A stretch of DNA of 64,000 nt from Blasia pusilla (Eukaryota; Marchantiophyta; Marchantiopsida; Blasiales), in contig CM114274.1 of assembly GCA_050084515.1 (NCBI GenBank), positions 31,682,001-31,746,000 on the forward strand, given 5' to 3'. The notes beneath the pieces are model-generated. The model was not told where the DNA came from. It saw only the letters and a program-made list of their open reading frames with translations, and did no database searches. The position numbers and the translations under genes are program-made. How positions within the stretch are numbered: the stretch's first letter is position 1; every line of letters starts with the position of its first letter. This document shows positions 1-12,500 of the stretch, one piece after another.

Positions 1-2610
1 GGTGTGTCGAACCAACTACCGATGGTTGGGGGAGGCCCAAGCGGAACCGCATCGCTGTGGTATAGGTAAGTGGTGCGACACGGAAAGCCTGGAGAGAAGG
101 GGCGCGCCCTACCCATGAGCCTGCCCCCTTTCCGGAGCAAGAGCGAATACGGGCCCTAACCTCCATGGGGATATTCCCGTCAGACATAGTGCCTCTAAAA
201 TCTGCCTCAAAGTGGGCTTCCATCAAGGAAGATTGGAGCCCAGACTGACCGGAGGTAACTAAGGAGGAGAAAGTGGGGAGAACGGCTCGGCCTCAACTCG
301 AAGGAATCTCTACAAGGTGTGAGTGAAGACGAAGTGGGAAAGAGCCATCCTCGACACGGGAGACGTAGTGTAGAAGGAGCGGTCTATCTCTAACCAAAAA
401 TCGGGAGCAAAGGAGGGTGCCACTATGGCCCAACTCCTAAAAAAGCGGAGGGCGCCACTAACTCGGTCGAGAGAAGACCTACTCCACCAAAAGAAATCGG
501 CCAAGAGGCGTGTCTACGTGCTAACTCCCCATGGGGCACTCTAAGGAGCCGGGTCCTAGAAGATCCCCAAACACTGCATGAGCTTCCTATCAAAGGATCT
601 ATATAGGGAAGAAAGGTGACTAGATGTCCGAGGCAGTTCTAGTGAGGTAACCAGGTCTCACGAGCAAAACAAGAAGAGAGAATGCCGAAGGCGACTTGAG
701 GGTCACCAATCCTCATAAGATCATCAACGTGGAGAAGATCCTCGGTAAGAGCGCCGCCACGAAAGTCGATACAAAGTCCTGGCTCCCGGCGGTACTCCCA
801 AGACTCGAAGCCCTCCGACAGTGCAAGAAGCCGTCGGGTAAATGTAGATCATCACGTAGGCCTGATGGAGACCAAGCCTTGCACTTCCCCACCTTCACCG
901 CCAGCCAACACGTGCCAACTGTCTTTGAAAAGTGCTCGAATGCGGGGACAACCAGATCTCCGGGACCAACAATATGAGTATCATCTCGCCCGTGAAGGAA
1001 CATGCAACCCGGGAAAGCCTCCACCGTAGAAAGAACGGGCTCGGTAATGAGCCACAAAGAAACAACGCGCCACCCAGAGGTCACCCCGACGAGTCCCGTA
1101 GAGGACTCCAAGACCGTGACCTCCTCCTCGAATCGACCATGGTGGAAATAGAGGGCCGAAGGGGCCCCATAGAAAGCTGCACAAAGGGAATGAGGCTCGC
1201 CATGGGGCCACCCGCGTCCCTCAACTCGTGAATATAGTAGCCCGAGATATTGAGTTGAAGGCGTTCTCCACGCCCACTTGGAGAACCACCCACTCTGGAT
1301 GTACATCTAGACAAGCCCTCAAACCTAAGGCAACCGTCTCACATCCGGTGGCGTGGCAACTCCAAACTCAAAGTGCGGACTCGGATGTGGATCGAAAGCC
1401 TCACGGAATTGCAAAGCGAGAGTACGACTCACCAACCGCAAGAGCACCTCACCTATGGCAATCGGACGGATACCACCACCCCTTTGACAACGGCAAAAGT
1501 CGCCCCGCCCCTAATACTTGGGCCATCGCTGTTGGCACTCTCCCCTGAGCTAGGTGAGAGGCAACCTGAAGCAACTTCGGAGAAGCCGCTAGCGGTGTCC
1601 TCGGAAGAAAGCAATCACAAAGGTGTTAGTACATCATACTGCAGACAAACCTCCGCCGCAATCCTCGGAGAACGCCCAAGTGCCCGTGCAAAGAGGAACG
1701 GGTCAAGGCATATAGCCGTGTCGGGTGGAAGTCACGTGCAAAAGCCGGAATGTCAACCGATGGGCGAGGATGTAGCCTCCGGAGGGCATCGATGGTAACG
1801 GTGAAGAAGGAGCCATGTCCATCGGGCGAAGAGCACGCGGACTCGCGAGTACTCACAGGCTCGCCCAAGTGTCCTACATCGCCGCAACCTGGCCGCTCCA
1901 GGATCGTCCCGGAAACCAGGTGAACTACTACCTGGCGAATGCCACAAACTCACTCTGCAGAGACTCCCAATCACCTCCTCAAAGCGTCTCGGGCGTGCTA
2001 TAACCTCTCTATGACCGGCCTTCCCTCCCGAGTGTAACGAAGACACCATCGTGGAAGGAGAAGTAGTAGGTACCACGAGAGCTCATCCATAGGATCAAGG
2101 GCGATCCTAGCGAGGGGAAGGAGGAATGCGTGGCGGAGGTCGCCCCGAATAGCATGGGGATCCTATGAAACAACCTCGAGGCGGGAAAACGGGTCTCGAA
2201 GAGACCTATAATCTTGCCACTGGTGGGACCTCAACCACTCCCATGCCTCGGGAGGGGGCGATGATGCGGGAAGCACGGGGAGAGCATCCATGGTCGCGGG
2301 AGGGACCACCCATCCAAATCTATCAAAGTCGGGATGTTTAGCCGCTAAGTGGTTCCGAATTCTTAACGAATGAAGAATTCGGGATAACATGGGCATTTAG
2401 TATCCCGACTAGGCGACCCACGGGTCCCCACACGGGGAGCCGATGCGGGTCGAGGCATGGATGCAACTCACCAAGAAGAGGACATGGCCCCTCCAATAAA
2501 ATCGTGCGACAATCCCCGTCAATATGATCCTGTCATCCCCATTCGAACGAGCGGTCTGGCAAACCACTCTCTTCCCCCACGGTAATGCTCCCTCTAACAT
2601 AAACTCTCAC
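1..2610 (-). pseudogene. Decayed reverse-transcriptase retroelement (non-LTR-like)
   Basis: Read on the minus strand, broken frames spell a reverse transcriptase of a family common in plant genomes. The order is: a block near 1310-1220 with HPEWVVLQVGVENAFNS (RT motif A region); a block at 1190-1120 ending in a form of the QSSTG..QGDP motif; the catalytic box as RDDTHIVGP near 985-950 (normally ADDTHI); then KCKAWSPSG near 870; and GDPQVAFGILSSCFAR near 700-650. The motif A aspartate (QVDV in relatives) is Gly here, and frames shift several times, so it is not functional. Minus-strand fragments at 2163-2600 (for example HPDFDRFGWVVPP and PPPEAWEWLRSHQWQDYR) probably derive from its N-terminal part. 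The 3' end runs off the window. The superfamily is inferred from remembered relatives; LINE-like is the best guess. Higher GC than the flank to the right agrees with a separate origin. Confidence 0.7.
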
Positions 2611-4933
2611 CTACCGACATCACCTAGGACTTCTAGTCCCAACCCCTCCCAAAAATAAACTCATGAATATTAGAGTTGCTAAGAGTGTGAAAAGATCATG
2701 GGCCCTTGAGATAAAATAGATGAGAAGAAAAGTGTATGTACGGGAAGGGTAACAAATACAAACGAGAATCGAACCAAAATGAGAAGCACATACGACAAAT
2801 ACGACAAACAAGAAAAGGACTTGGGAAAGGAGGGGAAGGGTGGGTGAATAGAGGATGTTACCTTGGGAAATTTCTCCAAATGACAATAAGGTAAACCCTA
2901 ATATTCACATTTGGAACCCTAATATGAACCGAATTCTAAAAAGATGAATAAAAATAAAAATACTTCACGCCATGCAGCAAGGTCCGGATCAACGAAGCTC
3001 TCGTCACGCTCTCCGTTTCGACATGTAGCACGTCTCTTTTCGTCCCCTACGCCCTCCGTCTTTCCTCCCGCCGTCCCAGTCCATGCCTCTCGCCGTCCCC
3101 GCCCAAAATCGCTGCTCCGTTGGATACTCCGTACGAGATCAAAAGTGGGCGAAGAAACTTTCTAGAATCTGGCTGTGAAGGCGGCTGCGGCATCCAAATG
3201 TTGCAGATCTCGAGTTCGGAATCCACAAGAGACGGTTAGGTTTCGCACGCGGCAAATCTAATGATTCGGCGTCGCACTAAAGCCGCGGCTTTTCTCGTGA
3301 GATTCCTCTGAACTTCGCGTCTGCATCTGCTTGGCTTAGAAGCGAGTTCTGATCGAACAGTAAAGATTTGTGGAATCGTTTGGAGCTGCGCTACGTTCTA
3401 TCCGAAGTGCTCAGAGTTTGTCTAGCTAGTGGGTGAAAAAAAAATAGTGCCACCTTCTGTTTGTCTGCAGCTGACTCCGCGCGATGCACTCTCGTTGTCG
3501 GCAAATGATGGACAGCCAAGCTGCAAATCCAATACAGCACACCGGGCAGGTTGAAGGTGATGCGATGACCATGAGCGCTCGAGCGTTGCTTGATGTGGGG
3601 GCGACCTCCAAGTTTTATTGCCCACTGGCGGACGAAGTTTCCTGTGTCCTTCAGAGCTTCCCTGCTGCAAGTTCACGGCGTCTCGTCCCCAATTCTAAGA
3701 TTGAATGTCTGGAAAAATCGATCCAGATGCTGGTGGTCGTAGATGAGAGATCGAGACGGTCCGCCTCTGCCTTGAGATGTCTGAAGGTTTTTTTTTAAAA
3801 AATGTAGGCAGGGGATGATGCATACTAGCGATGGCCGAGCAGATTAAAACTCGCACGAAGTCGCCATCTTGTGGAGAAGCGTGTCGTGAGGTAGCATTGA
3901 CCAATATTGTACATGCATGAATACATTCTAACGGAAAAAGTTTCCTGCTCAGACTCTAGGAGATCTTCCTGCTTAGTTCTTCTAGGATTGGGCAAGTAAA
4001 CTATGAATCCTAAATATGATACATGTGTGTACGTGCGTGATCACGAGTAACCTGCGAATTCAGTGCCTTGGTAACAGGTCCGTGACTGATATTTCTAAAG
4101 AATCGATACGGACCCTACTTCTAATGTCAGCAGCTCTAGCGCGCCTGTGTGGATCCCAGATCTTATTTAGGATCACGGAAGACTGCAGGCTTGAATCCGA
4201 AGTACCAGTGATGCGCATGATGATGAGAAACCCCTACAATCAGGTCAAACATGAATTATGATGAAGCCACGTCAGTTCTCTGTTTTCGGACGTTTAGGTG
4301 TGATTGTAGTCGCACGCTGCAGGCATGTATGTACAGGGCTTGGTGGGGTATGAATCAGTCGAATGTTGTAGCTTCCAAAGCTCCAAGCTCTTACTCAATT
4401 TGAACATTTAAATTCCATGTGAACCTGACAGGGCCAATTCGTAGTAGGATTCGATGCGTCGTCCTTGTTGTGATCAGAGACCAACGCTTTGATGTCCCGT
4501 AGCTCCTACCACTATGAAACAGCTGCAATCGTACCTGTAGCTTGGTGCGTCGTTCATCGTAGGTGAGTTTTATAGATACCCAAGCTTTCATTCATGATGT
4601 TTGTTCATGGTACGCGCGAGGCCACGAAGCAGCTGCAGCACAGAAGGTCTGAGATTCTAAGTTGTTCTTGGTCCGATCCAAATGGCGTTTGACGAGGCGT
4701 CGATACGGTGCGGCTTGTTACTCTAGATCTCGAGATTTCTATCTGTGGGAGCTAGCGATGTCGGAGAATAATGAATCTACATGTGGTGCAGCTGACTATG
4801 TTTAAGAACATTGAAAGGGAAGCAGGATCTACAGAGATAAGGTGAGGAGGACCGAGCGATAAGGCTAGAATTGACAGTGTATCCAGTGCAGGCCTGCAGA
4901 AATTGATTCCTAAATTCTAGGGCACGAGAAATG
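2611..4933. other. Intergenic, no gene recognised
   Basis: Only short frames are present. The longest coding-looking one is 104 codons on the plus strand at 3484-3798; it shows no domain and ends in a lysine/phenylalanine run from a poly-T tract. The stretch just left of 4934 should contain the 3' UTR of the molybdate transporter on the minus strand. Confidence 0.5.
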
Positions 4934-6451
4934 TTACAAGTAACCGGCAGACCATAGTTCAAGAAGGGCTCCGGAAAAGCAGATATTGCGCAATCTCTGT
5001 CGAACTTTGAGGAGCACATATGTAGCGACACCACAGGCGAAGCCTTGGGGAGCACTGAATCCCGATAGAGTGGCTGTTGCACAGACGGCCATGACGAATG
5101 CGTCCAAACGCGTATTTTGGTCCCGGCAGAAGATGGCCAGCTCCATCCCCGCGAAGAGAAGGATAACTCCCAAAAGACATATGGGAAATGCAGATAGCAT
5201 CCGCAGCAATGAACTCCCCAGCAGAAGGCCGAGGATAAGCTTGACAGTCCCAAGAAAAACCACAGCCAGTCCACTTCGCGCTCCGAACCTGAATTGCGCC
5301 GCAAGCCCTCCTGCCCCGCACTCGACTGGCAGCGTCCCAAAACAGCATCCGATGGAATTGAAGATCCCCACAGCAGTCGAGACGGACATGGCAGTCACGT
5401 TCTTCTTCCCAGGAAAGAGGTTGTTGGACAGCTTCGTCACGGCCACGACGGTGCTGATGAGCGAGAGAGGAATTTGAGGAACGGCTGCTCGCAGAAATCC
5501 GACCTTCCAATCGTCCCAGGTGATCACAACCAACCGAGGCAATGACGGCCCGAGTGCGTATCGAAAATTGCTCAAGGACTCCCAATCCCGGACGATAGCA
5601 AGTAACAGTCCGATGATGAACACAATCAGAGCCGAAGGAATCACCAGCCTCGCTCGCTCGTCGCTATCGTCCTCATAGCCGTCCAAATTTGTACCTCTTT
5701 CAACGTCTTTGTAGCCTTCAAGTTGGAGCAACAGAGATTCCTGTACAGCAGAGCGCAGCAAACCTTCCGCCAGCGTCCCCCTGCGCACAGAACCCTCTTC
5801 CCCGATCCCGATCACCTTCTTGTGTTTCTTGAAATTCTCCTGTGCCAAGTTTTGTTGCACCATTTCATCTCCCGGCCCCGACACCAACACCACGAAGACG
5901 AAAGCAAAGAGAGCCAAGAACCTTCCATCAGTCCCCCACCAGTCTGTAAATTCGGTAGCCTTGCCTGTCGTGAAGTCTTGCTTGTAGACGACGTACTTGA
6001 TTGCAGTGACTCCAAATGAGATACCCTGAGACAACTGAAATCCTCGGATGACAGGGGTCGGCACCAATCGCGTGGCAACATTCATGAGGCCCGTAATTCC
6101 GAAGAATAAGAGGACGAACGCGGTGCTCAGACCTGCTGCCATTATCTGGGGCACTGTCAGAGGATCTCCATCGGCGATGGCCACCGAGAAGATGTATTTC
6201 ATGGGCTGCACGGGCATCGGAACGCCGAAGATGATACCTGTAAGTACATTGTATGCGCCGGTGAACAAAAGCGTCGTTCCCACGTCAATACCGTTTACGA
6301 AAGCCAGTGTCAATAAGAGAGGGATGAATGTCCCTAGATCTCCCATGGACCCGCTAACCTCCTCCCACACGTTCACGCTCTTGAATCGCAGATTCATCCG
6401 AACTCGCCTCCAGAAGTTCTCCCATTCCGAGTAGTCATCATCCTCCTCCAT
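4934..6451 (-). CDS. MOT1: Molybdate transporter, MOT1 family (SulP-related)
   Basis: Single uninterrupted exon of 505 codons. MOT1 proteins are high-affinity molybdate transporters related to plant sulfate transporters but without a STAS domain; they sit in internal or plasma membranes and feed molybdenum cofactor synthesis. Visible support: about ten hydrophobic segments; the family signature PMPVQPMK at residues 78-85 after GAYNVLTG; PQIPLSLISTVVAVT around 325-339; and the second signature GCCFGTLP..CGAGGLAAQFRFGARSG at 368-394. A hydrophilic, charged loop (about 195-268) separates the two membrane halves. There is no STAS domain at the C-terminus, as expected. The start chosen is the first Met of the frame (MEEDDDYSEWENFW), giving a short acidic N-terminus before the SVNVWEEVSGSMGDLG entry typical of the family. 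A pyrimidine/GA microsatellite lies about 100-130 bp upstream in the leader. Subcellular site cannot be told from sequence. Confidence 0.95.
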   Translation of the reverse strand: MEEDDDYSEWENFWRRVRMNLRFKSVNVWEEVSGSMGDLGTFIPLLLTLAFVNGIDVGTTLLFTGAYNVLTGIIFGVPMPVQPMKYIFSVAIADGDPLTVPQIMAAGLSTAFVLLFFGITGLMNVATRLVPTPVIRGFQLSQGISFGVTAIKYVVYKQDFTTGKATEFTDWWGTDGRFLALFAFVFVVLVSGPGDEMVQQNLAQENFKKHKKVIGIGEEGSVRRGTLAEGLLRSAVQESLLLQLEGYKDVERGTNLDGYEDDSDERARLVIPSALIVFIIGLLLAIVRDWESLSNFRYALGPSLPRLVVITWDDWKVGFLRAAVPQIPLSLISTVVAVTKLSNNLFPGKKNVTAMSVSTAVGIFNSIGCCFGTLPVECGAGGLAAQFRFGARSGLAVVFLGTVKLILGLLLGSSLLRMLSAFPICLLGVILLFAGMELAIFCRDQNTRLDAFVMAVCATATLSGFSAPQGFACGVATYVLLKVRQRLRNICFSGALLELWSAGYL

Positions 6452-6544
6452 CGAGCTCGAGTTCGAACGACTTTGAACGCCAGCGGTTCCTCTTCCTCGT
6501 CCTCTCCCTCTCCCTCACTCCCCTTCCCTCCCTCCCTCCCTCCC

Positions 6545-6550
<6 letters not shown>

Positions 6551-6582
<32 letters not shown>
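6551..6582. repeat. (TC)16 microsatellite in MOT1 leader
   Basis: Perfect TC dinucleotide run on the plus strand (GA on the gene strand), preceded by CCCT-rich sequence from about 6498 and followed by a short GC alternation (CGCGCGCG). It lies about 100 bp upstream of the MOT1 start codon, where plant genes often carry a pyrimidine/GA patch in the promoter or 5' UTR. Confidence 0.9.
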
Positions 6583-6584
<2 letters not shown>

Positions 6585-6599
6585 GCGCGCGCGGGTACT

Positions 6600-9500
6600 A
6601 GAGCTGAATCTGTTCCGGTGTTGGATTCGCACTCACTCGAAGCACTGTTCAATTCCTCTAGCGTCGCTGCTCTGTATAGCCAGCTCTTGAGCACAACGCC
6701 CCTTGGCCATCATGGATCGCCTTGCTCCTACTGATGCCGGCACTGCACGTTCCACGCCCCGCGACTTTTCTCAGTTGCAATTGCGCTCATTCCCCATTCC
6801 CGATCTTCCGGTCTTCTGGGATGCGGGGACTCGTCCTCCAAGTTTGCTTCACGGAGACAGTGGCATGTCGCTCGGACGTGCGATGCGGGGACCTGATGCA
6901 GCACGACGACACTTCTTGATATGGCTCTTGCAGATCTCAACAGGAAGTATGCTTGGAAGGACAAAGGCTCAAGATGTACTCAAGATATTCAAATGTGCTC
7001 TAATCTCGAGCGATCCCCAGAGCTCTCTCCTTCATTGTCCGTGTACGTGGAGGCGGGAGACCTTGATTTCTCGTCCTCCAGAGCTCCTGGCGATTCCCTC
7101 CCTCGACTGAATCGCGGATGGAAAGAGACTGATGTGGGTCCGCGTCTGGACAAGTAACAGTCCCTAGACCTGTACAGTAGCATTTGCTCGCGTCTGCTGA
7201 TTCAAAATCCCGCGCACCCGACCTCACTTCCACATGATGCGCTAGTGGCCTTGGTGGGATCGCTCGCTGAAAGAACAAATATTGTCCGACATGATTGCGC
7301 GAGGTTCTCTCTTCCCATCTTTCGGGAGCTTGCCACTTCCAATCGATGTTAAAGTGACTTTGACCAGAGACAGTTCGCATGCGCAATCTAGACTTTGGAC
7401 ATGCATTAATGTACCTAGAGCTATTTACAGTTGGAGTGCGAACCCGGTAAGTCCCGGGCCACTCCTCTGGATTTCAACTAAGCCTCGTGCAAAACTGGCT
7501 GGCCCTGCTACTTCAGAATCAGTCAACTGGTTCTTCATGAAAGAATGTTCCAGAATCCAAAGTTGCTTGTGTTGAAGGGCCGGTGCCGAGACTTGAGCTC
7601 CCGGATGATCCCTGTCATGTCTGTCCAGATGTTAAACCGCTCTACTGTTAGCTATTTAACTGATCACAGCCTCTTCCGTTGAATTTGGGAATCACAAGAC
7701 CTCTGTGATTTAATTGGAAGAGGCCCTAGATCGCAAGTAGATTTCCAATGGATAGAAGAATTTACTTGTGATCCAGGACCTCTGTGATCTCAAGAAAATC
7801 TGAATCGCTTGGTCAATCAATATTAACTGTACCTGCTTCTTGCTCAGAGTTGTTGCCTTTTTCAGACTTTCTCCCTCCCAACATTGAACAACCTTCACAA
7901 ATTACAGAGTGATTCAGACCTCACTCTCACGTAACAATTCAACAGTTTAATTGCATTTCAGTCCAGCTCTGGATTGCCTCGGCTTTAGTTCTTCACATTT
8001 CGCCAGTTGACATACGGTTCATATAAGGGTAGCTAGCTTGATAGTCCTGCATTTAGACGACGGTCGAAGGAACTCGGGGATCTGTCTTGGCGTACATTAC
8101 TACGTGTACATGTGTGCAGACTTAATATTAACCGTCTGGAGATATCCCTTCCTATCCCTGAAGATACGTACCCGCTCCATCCAGAAACAAGCTTACTAGA
8201 AGTATACAGACAGACCTTCGTTCTATCTTGACATATCTGTCATGAACAAAGGTTAAATCTCTGGATAAAAGTTTGAATTACTCTGCTCGTAGCGTGCTTA
8301 AGCTGCAGGATTTGGCTCACCGATTCCGTTTGATATCAATGAAACCAGAGCTTTAAAATGTTTGGCGAGCAGGATCTCATCTCGAACGGCAGTCAGTTTG
8401 ATCAGCAAGCTCGGCTGCCGGAATCGCACCTTCAGCAATCGCAAGAGAATTCCTCAGATCTGAATCGAGAGATCTACTGTGCATCAAGTTTGTGGACCTT
8501 GACCGTCCACGTATAGCGTACTGGTAGAAGGCGAATCCGAGAACTTGGAGACAAAGTACTGTCATCGAATTCGAAAGTACCTCCAGCATCTACCATTGGA
8601 AAATGCAATCATTGTGAAAGCCATGAAAACTCCAAGAAAAGAATTACTGCCGCCTTTTTAGTCCTCCTATTCTTATAGCAAATGCAACACGATGTCGGAA
8701 TATAAATCGATAGAACAACCTGTAGAAAGCAGCTTCTACTAGACTCTACTGAAGACATCACACACGGTTCTAAAAGCATGGAGAAGTAAGCCTTGTCCAA
8801 AGTAGCGATCGCGCTGAATAATCAAGCTCCTGACTCGCTGAGGCGGTCGAACACCAGTTGATGCAATTAATGGAGAAAAGGTAATTCAGAAAATACGTTG
8901 AGCTCTGTGTTTCTTCTGCCAGCCTTTGTGGCACGACTTCACCAATTTAAGCAGAAGTATGACCGATCCGATGAATGAGCAGCGGCTCGTTAAAATTAAA
9001 GTATAAGAGCTGTCCTGAGCTGTTGACATAGTCTCCCTGACCTCACCATTGAACCGTCTAGCTTTATGGAGAACCACGAACTCCAAATGTGTCAACCGCA
9101 TTTGTCACATACCTAAGCTCTGGACCACCGGGTCCACTCCAAAACCGCTACAGTTCTGTTCAAATTAACTGAAGTTGCCTCCGCTCCTTTCACTTTTTCT
9201 CAACCTTCTGGTCTCAGGTTGACAAGCCTCCACAACCATTGTTTTCTTTTGGCAGTGCCAACAGATAGGGTTACATTTACTCCCAAGAAGCAGCCATAGA
9301 ACTTTCCGTGCTTTTTCCTCTTGGCGTCCATGGAGGTTATGCGGCGATTGGTACAGTGACCCCTAGCGCAAGAAGCCTGCGATCGTCGTAAAAATGGTGC
9401 CCCAACGCGGCTGTTGTGTTGCTCTTTACAGCCATAGAGGTTTTGTACCCGCTCGGGAGATGGACAGCATGATGGACCTTAGTGACGATTGCCCCTTGGA

Positions 9501-12500
9501 GCTACTGGATCGTCTTCTAATATAAGTTTGGTTGCATTAGCTTGTACAATAAGCTTGTTAGAATTTGATTAGAGCATAAGAAATGAAGGCTACATACTAG
9601 TCTTTGGTTTCAAGAGAATTCTTTCCTGCTCCTCATGTCATTTAGTTACATGCTTCTAGTTTTTCGTGGAGCTTGCATACTAGCTTCCAAGCAATCCCCC
9701 GTTGTATAGTGATCAGAATTTGAACAGGAGGATGTCACTTTTATCAAATGTTGTGCATAAGTGTTTCTATGGCTCCTTGTGAATTCTTGTGGAATTTATT
9801 AGCATATTGGGAATTTTTTAGGATTTATTTCTACACCTTTCCATTTGATTTGGTGCCTCAAGGATAGAATTTCATAATCCTTTCCGAATTCGCTTGCAAA
9901 AGTCTACAGATCGTAGAGCTATTCAGGAAGATTGTCGAGACCGTGGGGCAAAGTGTTGCGTTCACTACAGGGATTCCATCTTCTTCTCGGTGGGGAAGTG
10001 CGCACGAGTGAAAGAGTCTTGAGAGACAAGTTGTTTCGGTCACAATGGAATCCGTCTGAAACGACAAATCATCGGGTAAATCCAGTAATCAAACTGAAAC
10101 TACCAAACTCATTCACGCTCCCATTTCTCCATGATGTTGACGTCTAAAACTCGACAGACCCCGGAAATATGTCCAAAGCTCGTCAGATGTCATAAACTTA
10201 ACTCGGTCCCCATAGAAATGAAGTACAGCCGATAGAGCGATCGTAAGCAGTCGGAAGAGCAGCCTTCATTAGCTCCTCCAGTTTCTAATGACAGGACTTC
10301 AGCCAGATTGGATTATCGATGGACAACCAAGTTCAGTAAAGAATGTCAGTATGGATTTACGAGTTGCTTAAAGATCGTACGGCATCTAGATCGGGGGCAT
10401 ATTCACTCGAAGTATTATGGGATTCTATGTAAGGTGCACCCAACCGCAGGTGGCCAACCCGCTCTTCAATAGGAACATCCATTCGTGACTGAACATTTCA
10501 AATCTGCATCTTTTTTTATTTAGTTTGGACCTGTGTAGTCAGTTGATCGCCGCTGGTGAGACTCAGTCTTCTCTAGCTCGCTACATCTGCTTCGCTTGGT
10601 TTTGATCGCTTGTACACACAACTTCATACGTCAGGCAAGATGATCCTTCTTGGTGAAGAAGACATCGCACACAACCTAAATTTCGGGAAGTGAAAGTGTG
10701 ATACGGATCCCACGGCGCAACTTGTACTTTGTTGCAGTGAACTAGCCTTTCATCCATAGATATCACGGAAGATACTCCTTGAGGCCAAGAACTTTCCTGT
10801 TAGACATAAAAAATCTCTGCATGGTCGAATCGAATGAGTGCCGCGAGCCAGGAATATGATTGATCTCCAACCTTTGCTTGAATGCAGCAGGCGACGTATA
10901 CATACGTCACTCAAGCGGTAACGGCTTGTGTTCTCTTCTCTCCATCTCACGCACGCCCTTCGCCTCATATTCCAAGATGGTGCAGCAGAAATGTTGATGC
11001 ATGTGCATTCTTCTGGAACAAAATATTACAACATAATCAGTTATCACTCAATCATGTAACAATCCAGAAAGTGTGGATTAACAGGGCTGAATAAAACTGA
11101 TGGAAAACGAATTAAAAAATAAAATAAAATAGAGGATAATAACCCCGAAAAAGGAGAAAAAAACTTGATGTACCACGTCAGTACTCGAGTGAATCACATC
11201 AGACTCTTTTAATTTACAATTCATGTTATTTATATTTTAAGATCTCTCTTTTGTCACATATATTTTTTATTAATAAATATAATTCAAAATTATACATAGT
11301 CATAGGATGTCTTTCGTTAGCAAAGGGAATATGGCTTCTTGTTTTGGTTTGGAAGTGGGTTTGGCACTTGACAATAGGAAAACACTACATACACTCCCGT
11401 TTTTGTTCATCTATATAGTTTATTTACCCCTCTCAAGGTTCTGATTTTTTAATAATTTAAAATTTTTTAAGAGGTAGCATTTAATTCCCTGGAGAACACG
11501 GGCTCTTCAATCGTGGATAGACTCATATTTTTTTCGTGAGTCCTTTGCCGAGCCACTCTGTCCTTAGGTGCGTGAACCCGCTGCAGACTGATTTACAAGC
11601 TCGAATACACATTCCAACTCCACATTGTATAGGTAATGTTAAAAAATGCTTGTGCTTACGTCTATCCAATGTAACAAACATGCTCAGATTACGATGATAG
11701 GTGCTTCGACAGAAGTAATCGTTGAAGGCATACAGAAGCGCTAGATCTTGCGGAGGTGACAAGCGATGCTTATTTGTTGGAATGAATCACACGAATTTGC
11801 CTACTCCAGATCGCTTCTCCTTCTAGAGCCTAGAGGTCCAGATTTTTCCAAGTTCTACTTTCGTTCTACCACAGCGTATCGGTTGCGTGAATCGGATGTT
11901 GGATGTTGATCGACACGCGGACCCGCCCGTATATCTCTTAGACACCGCCCGTATATCTTGGAAACGGAAGACCTTATCTATCTTCGCGGGGTGCGCTTCG
12001 CTTTTCCCAGGTTCGAGCGATCGTGTCGAAAAATGGAAAAACCACGCAGCGCAACTAATCTTATCGGACCTGAAGGCCCATGCATTGGTCTACAGCTGTC
12101 GAATTTCTCGAGGTGTGTATCCTCTCTACGTACGGACTCGGGAACCTCTTTGGCTCCTTTTCCTCATTTTGCATTCTCAGTCAACTAGCAGCGCGCGCTC
12201 TTTCCAACTCCCGACTTCCAACGAATCTAGAAACCAGAAAATCAAACATTAATCAGTCCAGTGCGCCAAATCCTTATCCAAAAGTGCAGAGCGACTCTAC
12301 TATCAACACTTCGGAATCCAGACGTTGGTCTTCATTTCGAAGAATTCAATTCGCCCTAGAGCTTATGCCCATGTGATCATCGATCCGTGCTTTTCGATGC
12401 CCAGGGTTGACGTTAAGCATGGAGAAGTAGATCAAAGGACTTGTACGGTTACGCAATGGCCAGCTCTGCTGTCGTATGATCGTGGTGGCCGTAGTTTAGG

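Noticed and set aside
3484-3798. 104-codon plus-strand frame
   Set aside because: Ends by running into a poly-T tract; no domain and no conserved motif.
4777-5585. Minus- and plus-strand frames overlapping MOT1 (up to 208 codons)
   Set aside because: Shadow frames of the MOT1 exon; no independent signal.
6438-6632. Arg/Glu repeat peptide on the minus strand
   Set aside because: Pure translation of the GA microsatellite in the MOT1 leader.
8377-8589. 70-codon minus-strand frame with a hydrophobic segment
   Set aside because: Too short and without family features; one hydrophobic stretch alone is not evidence.
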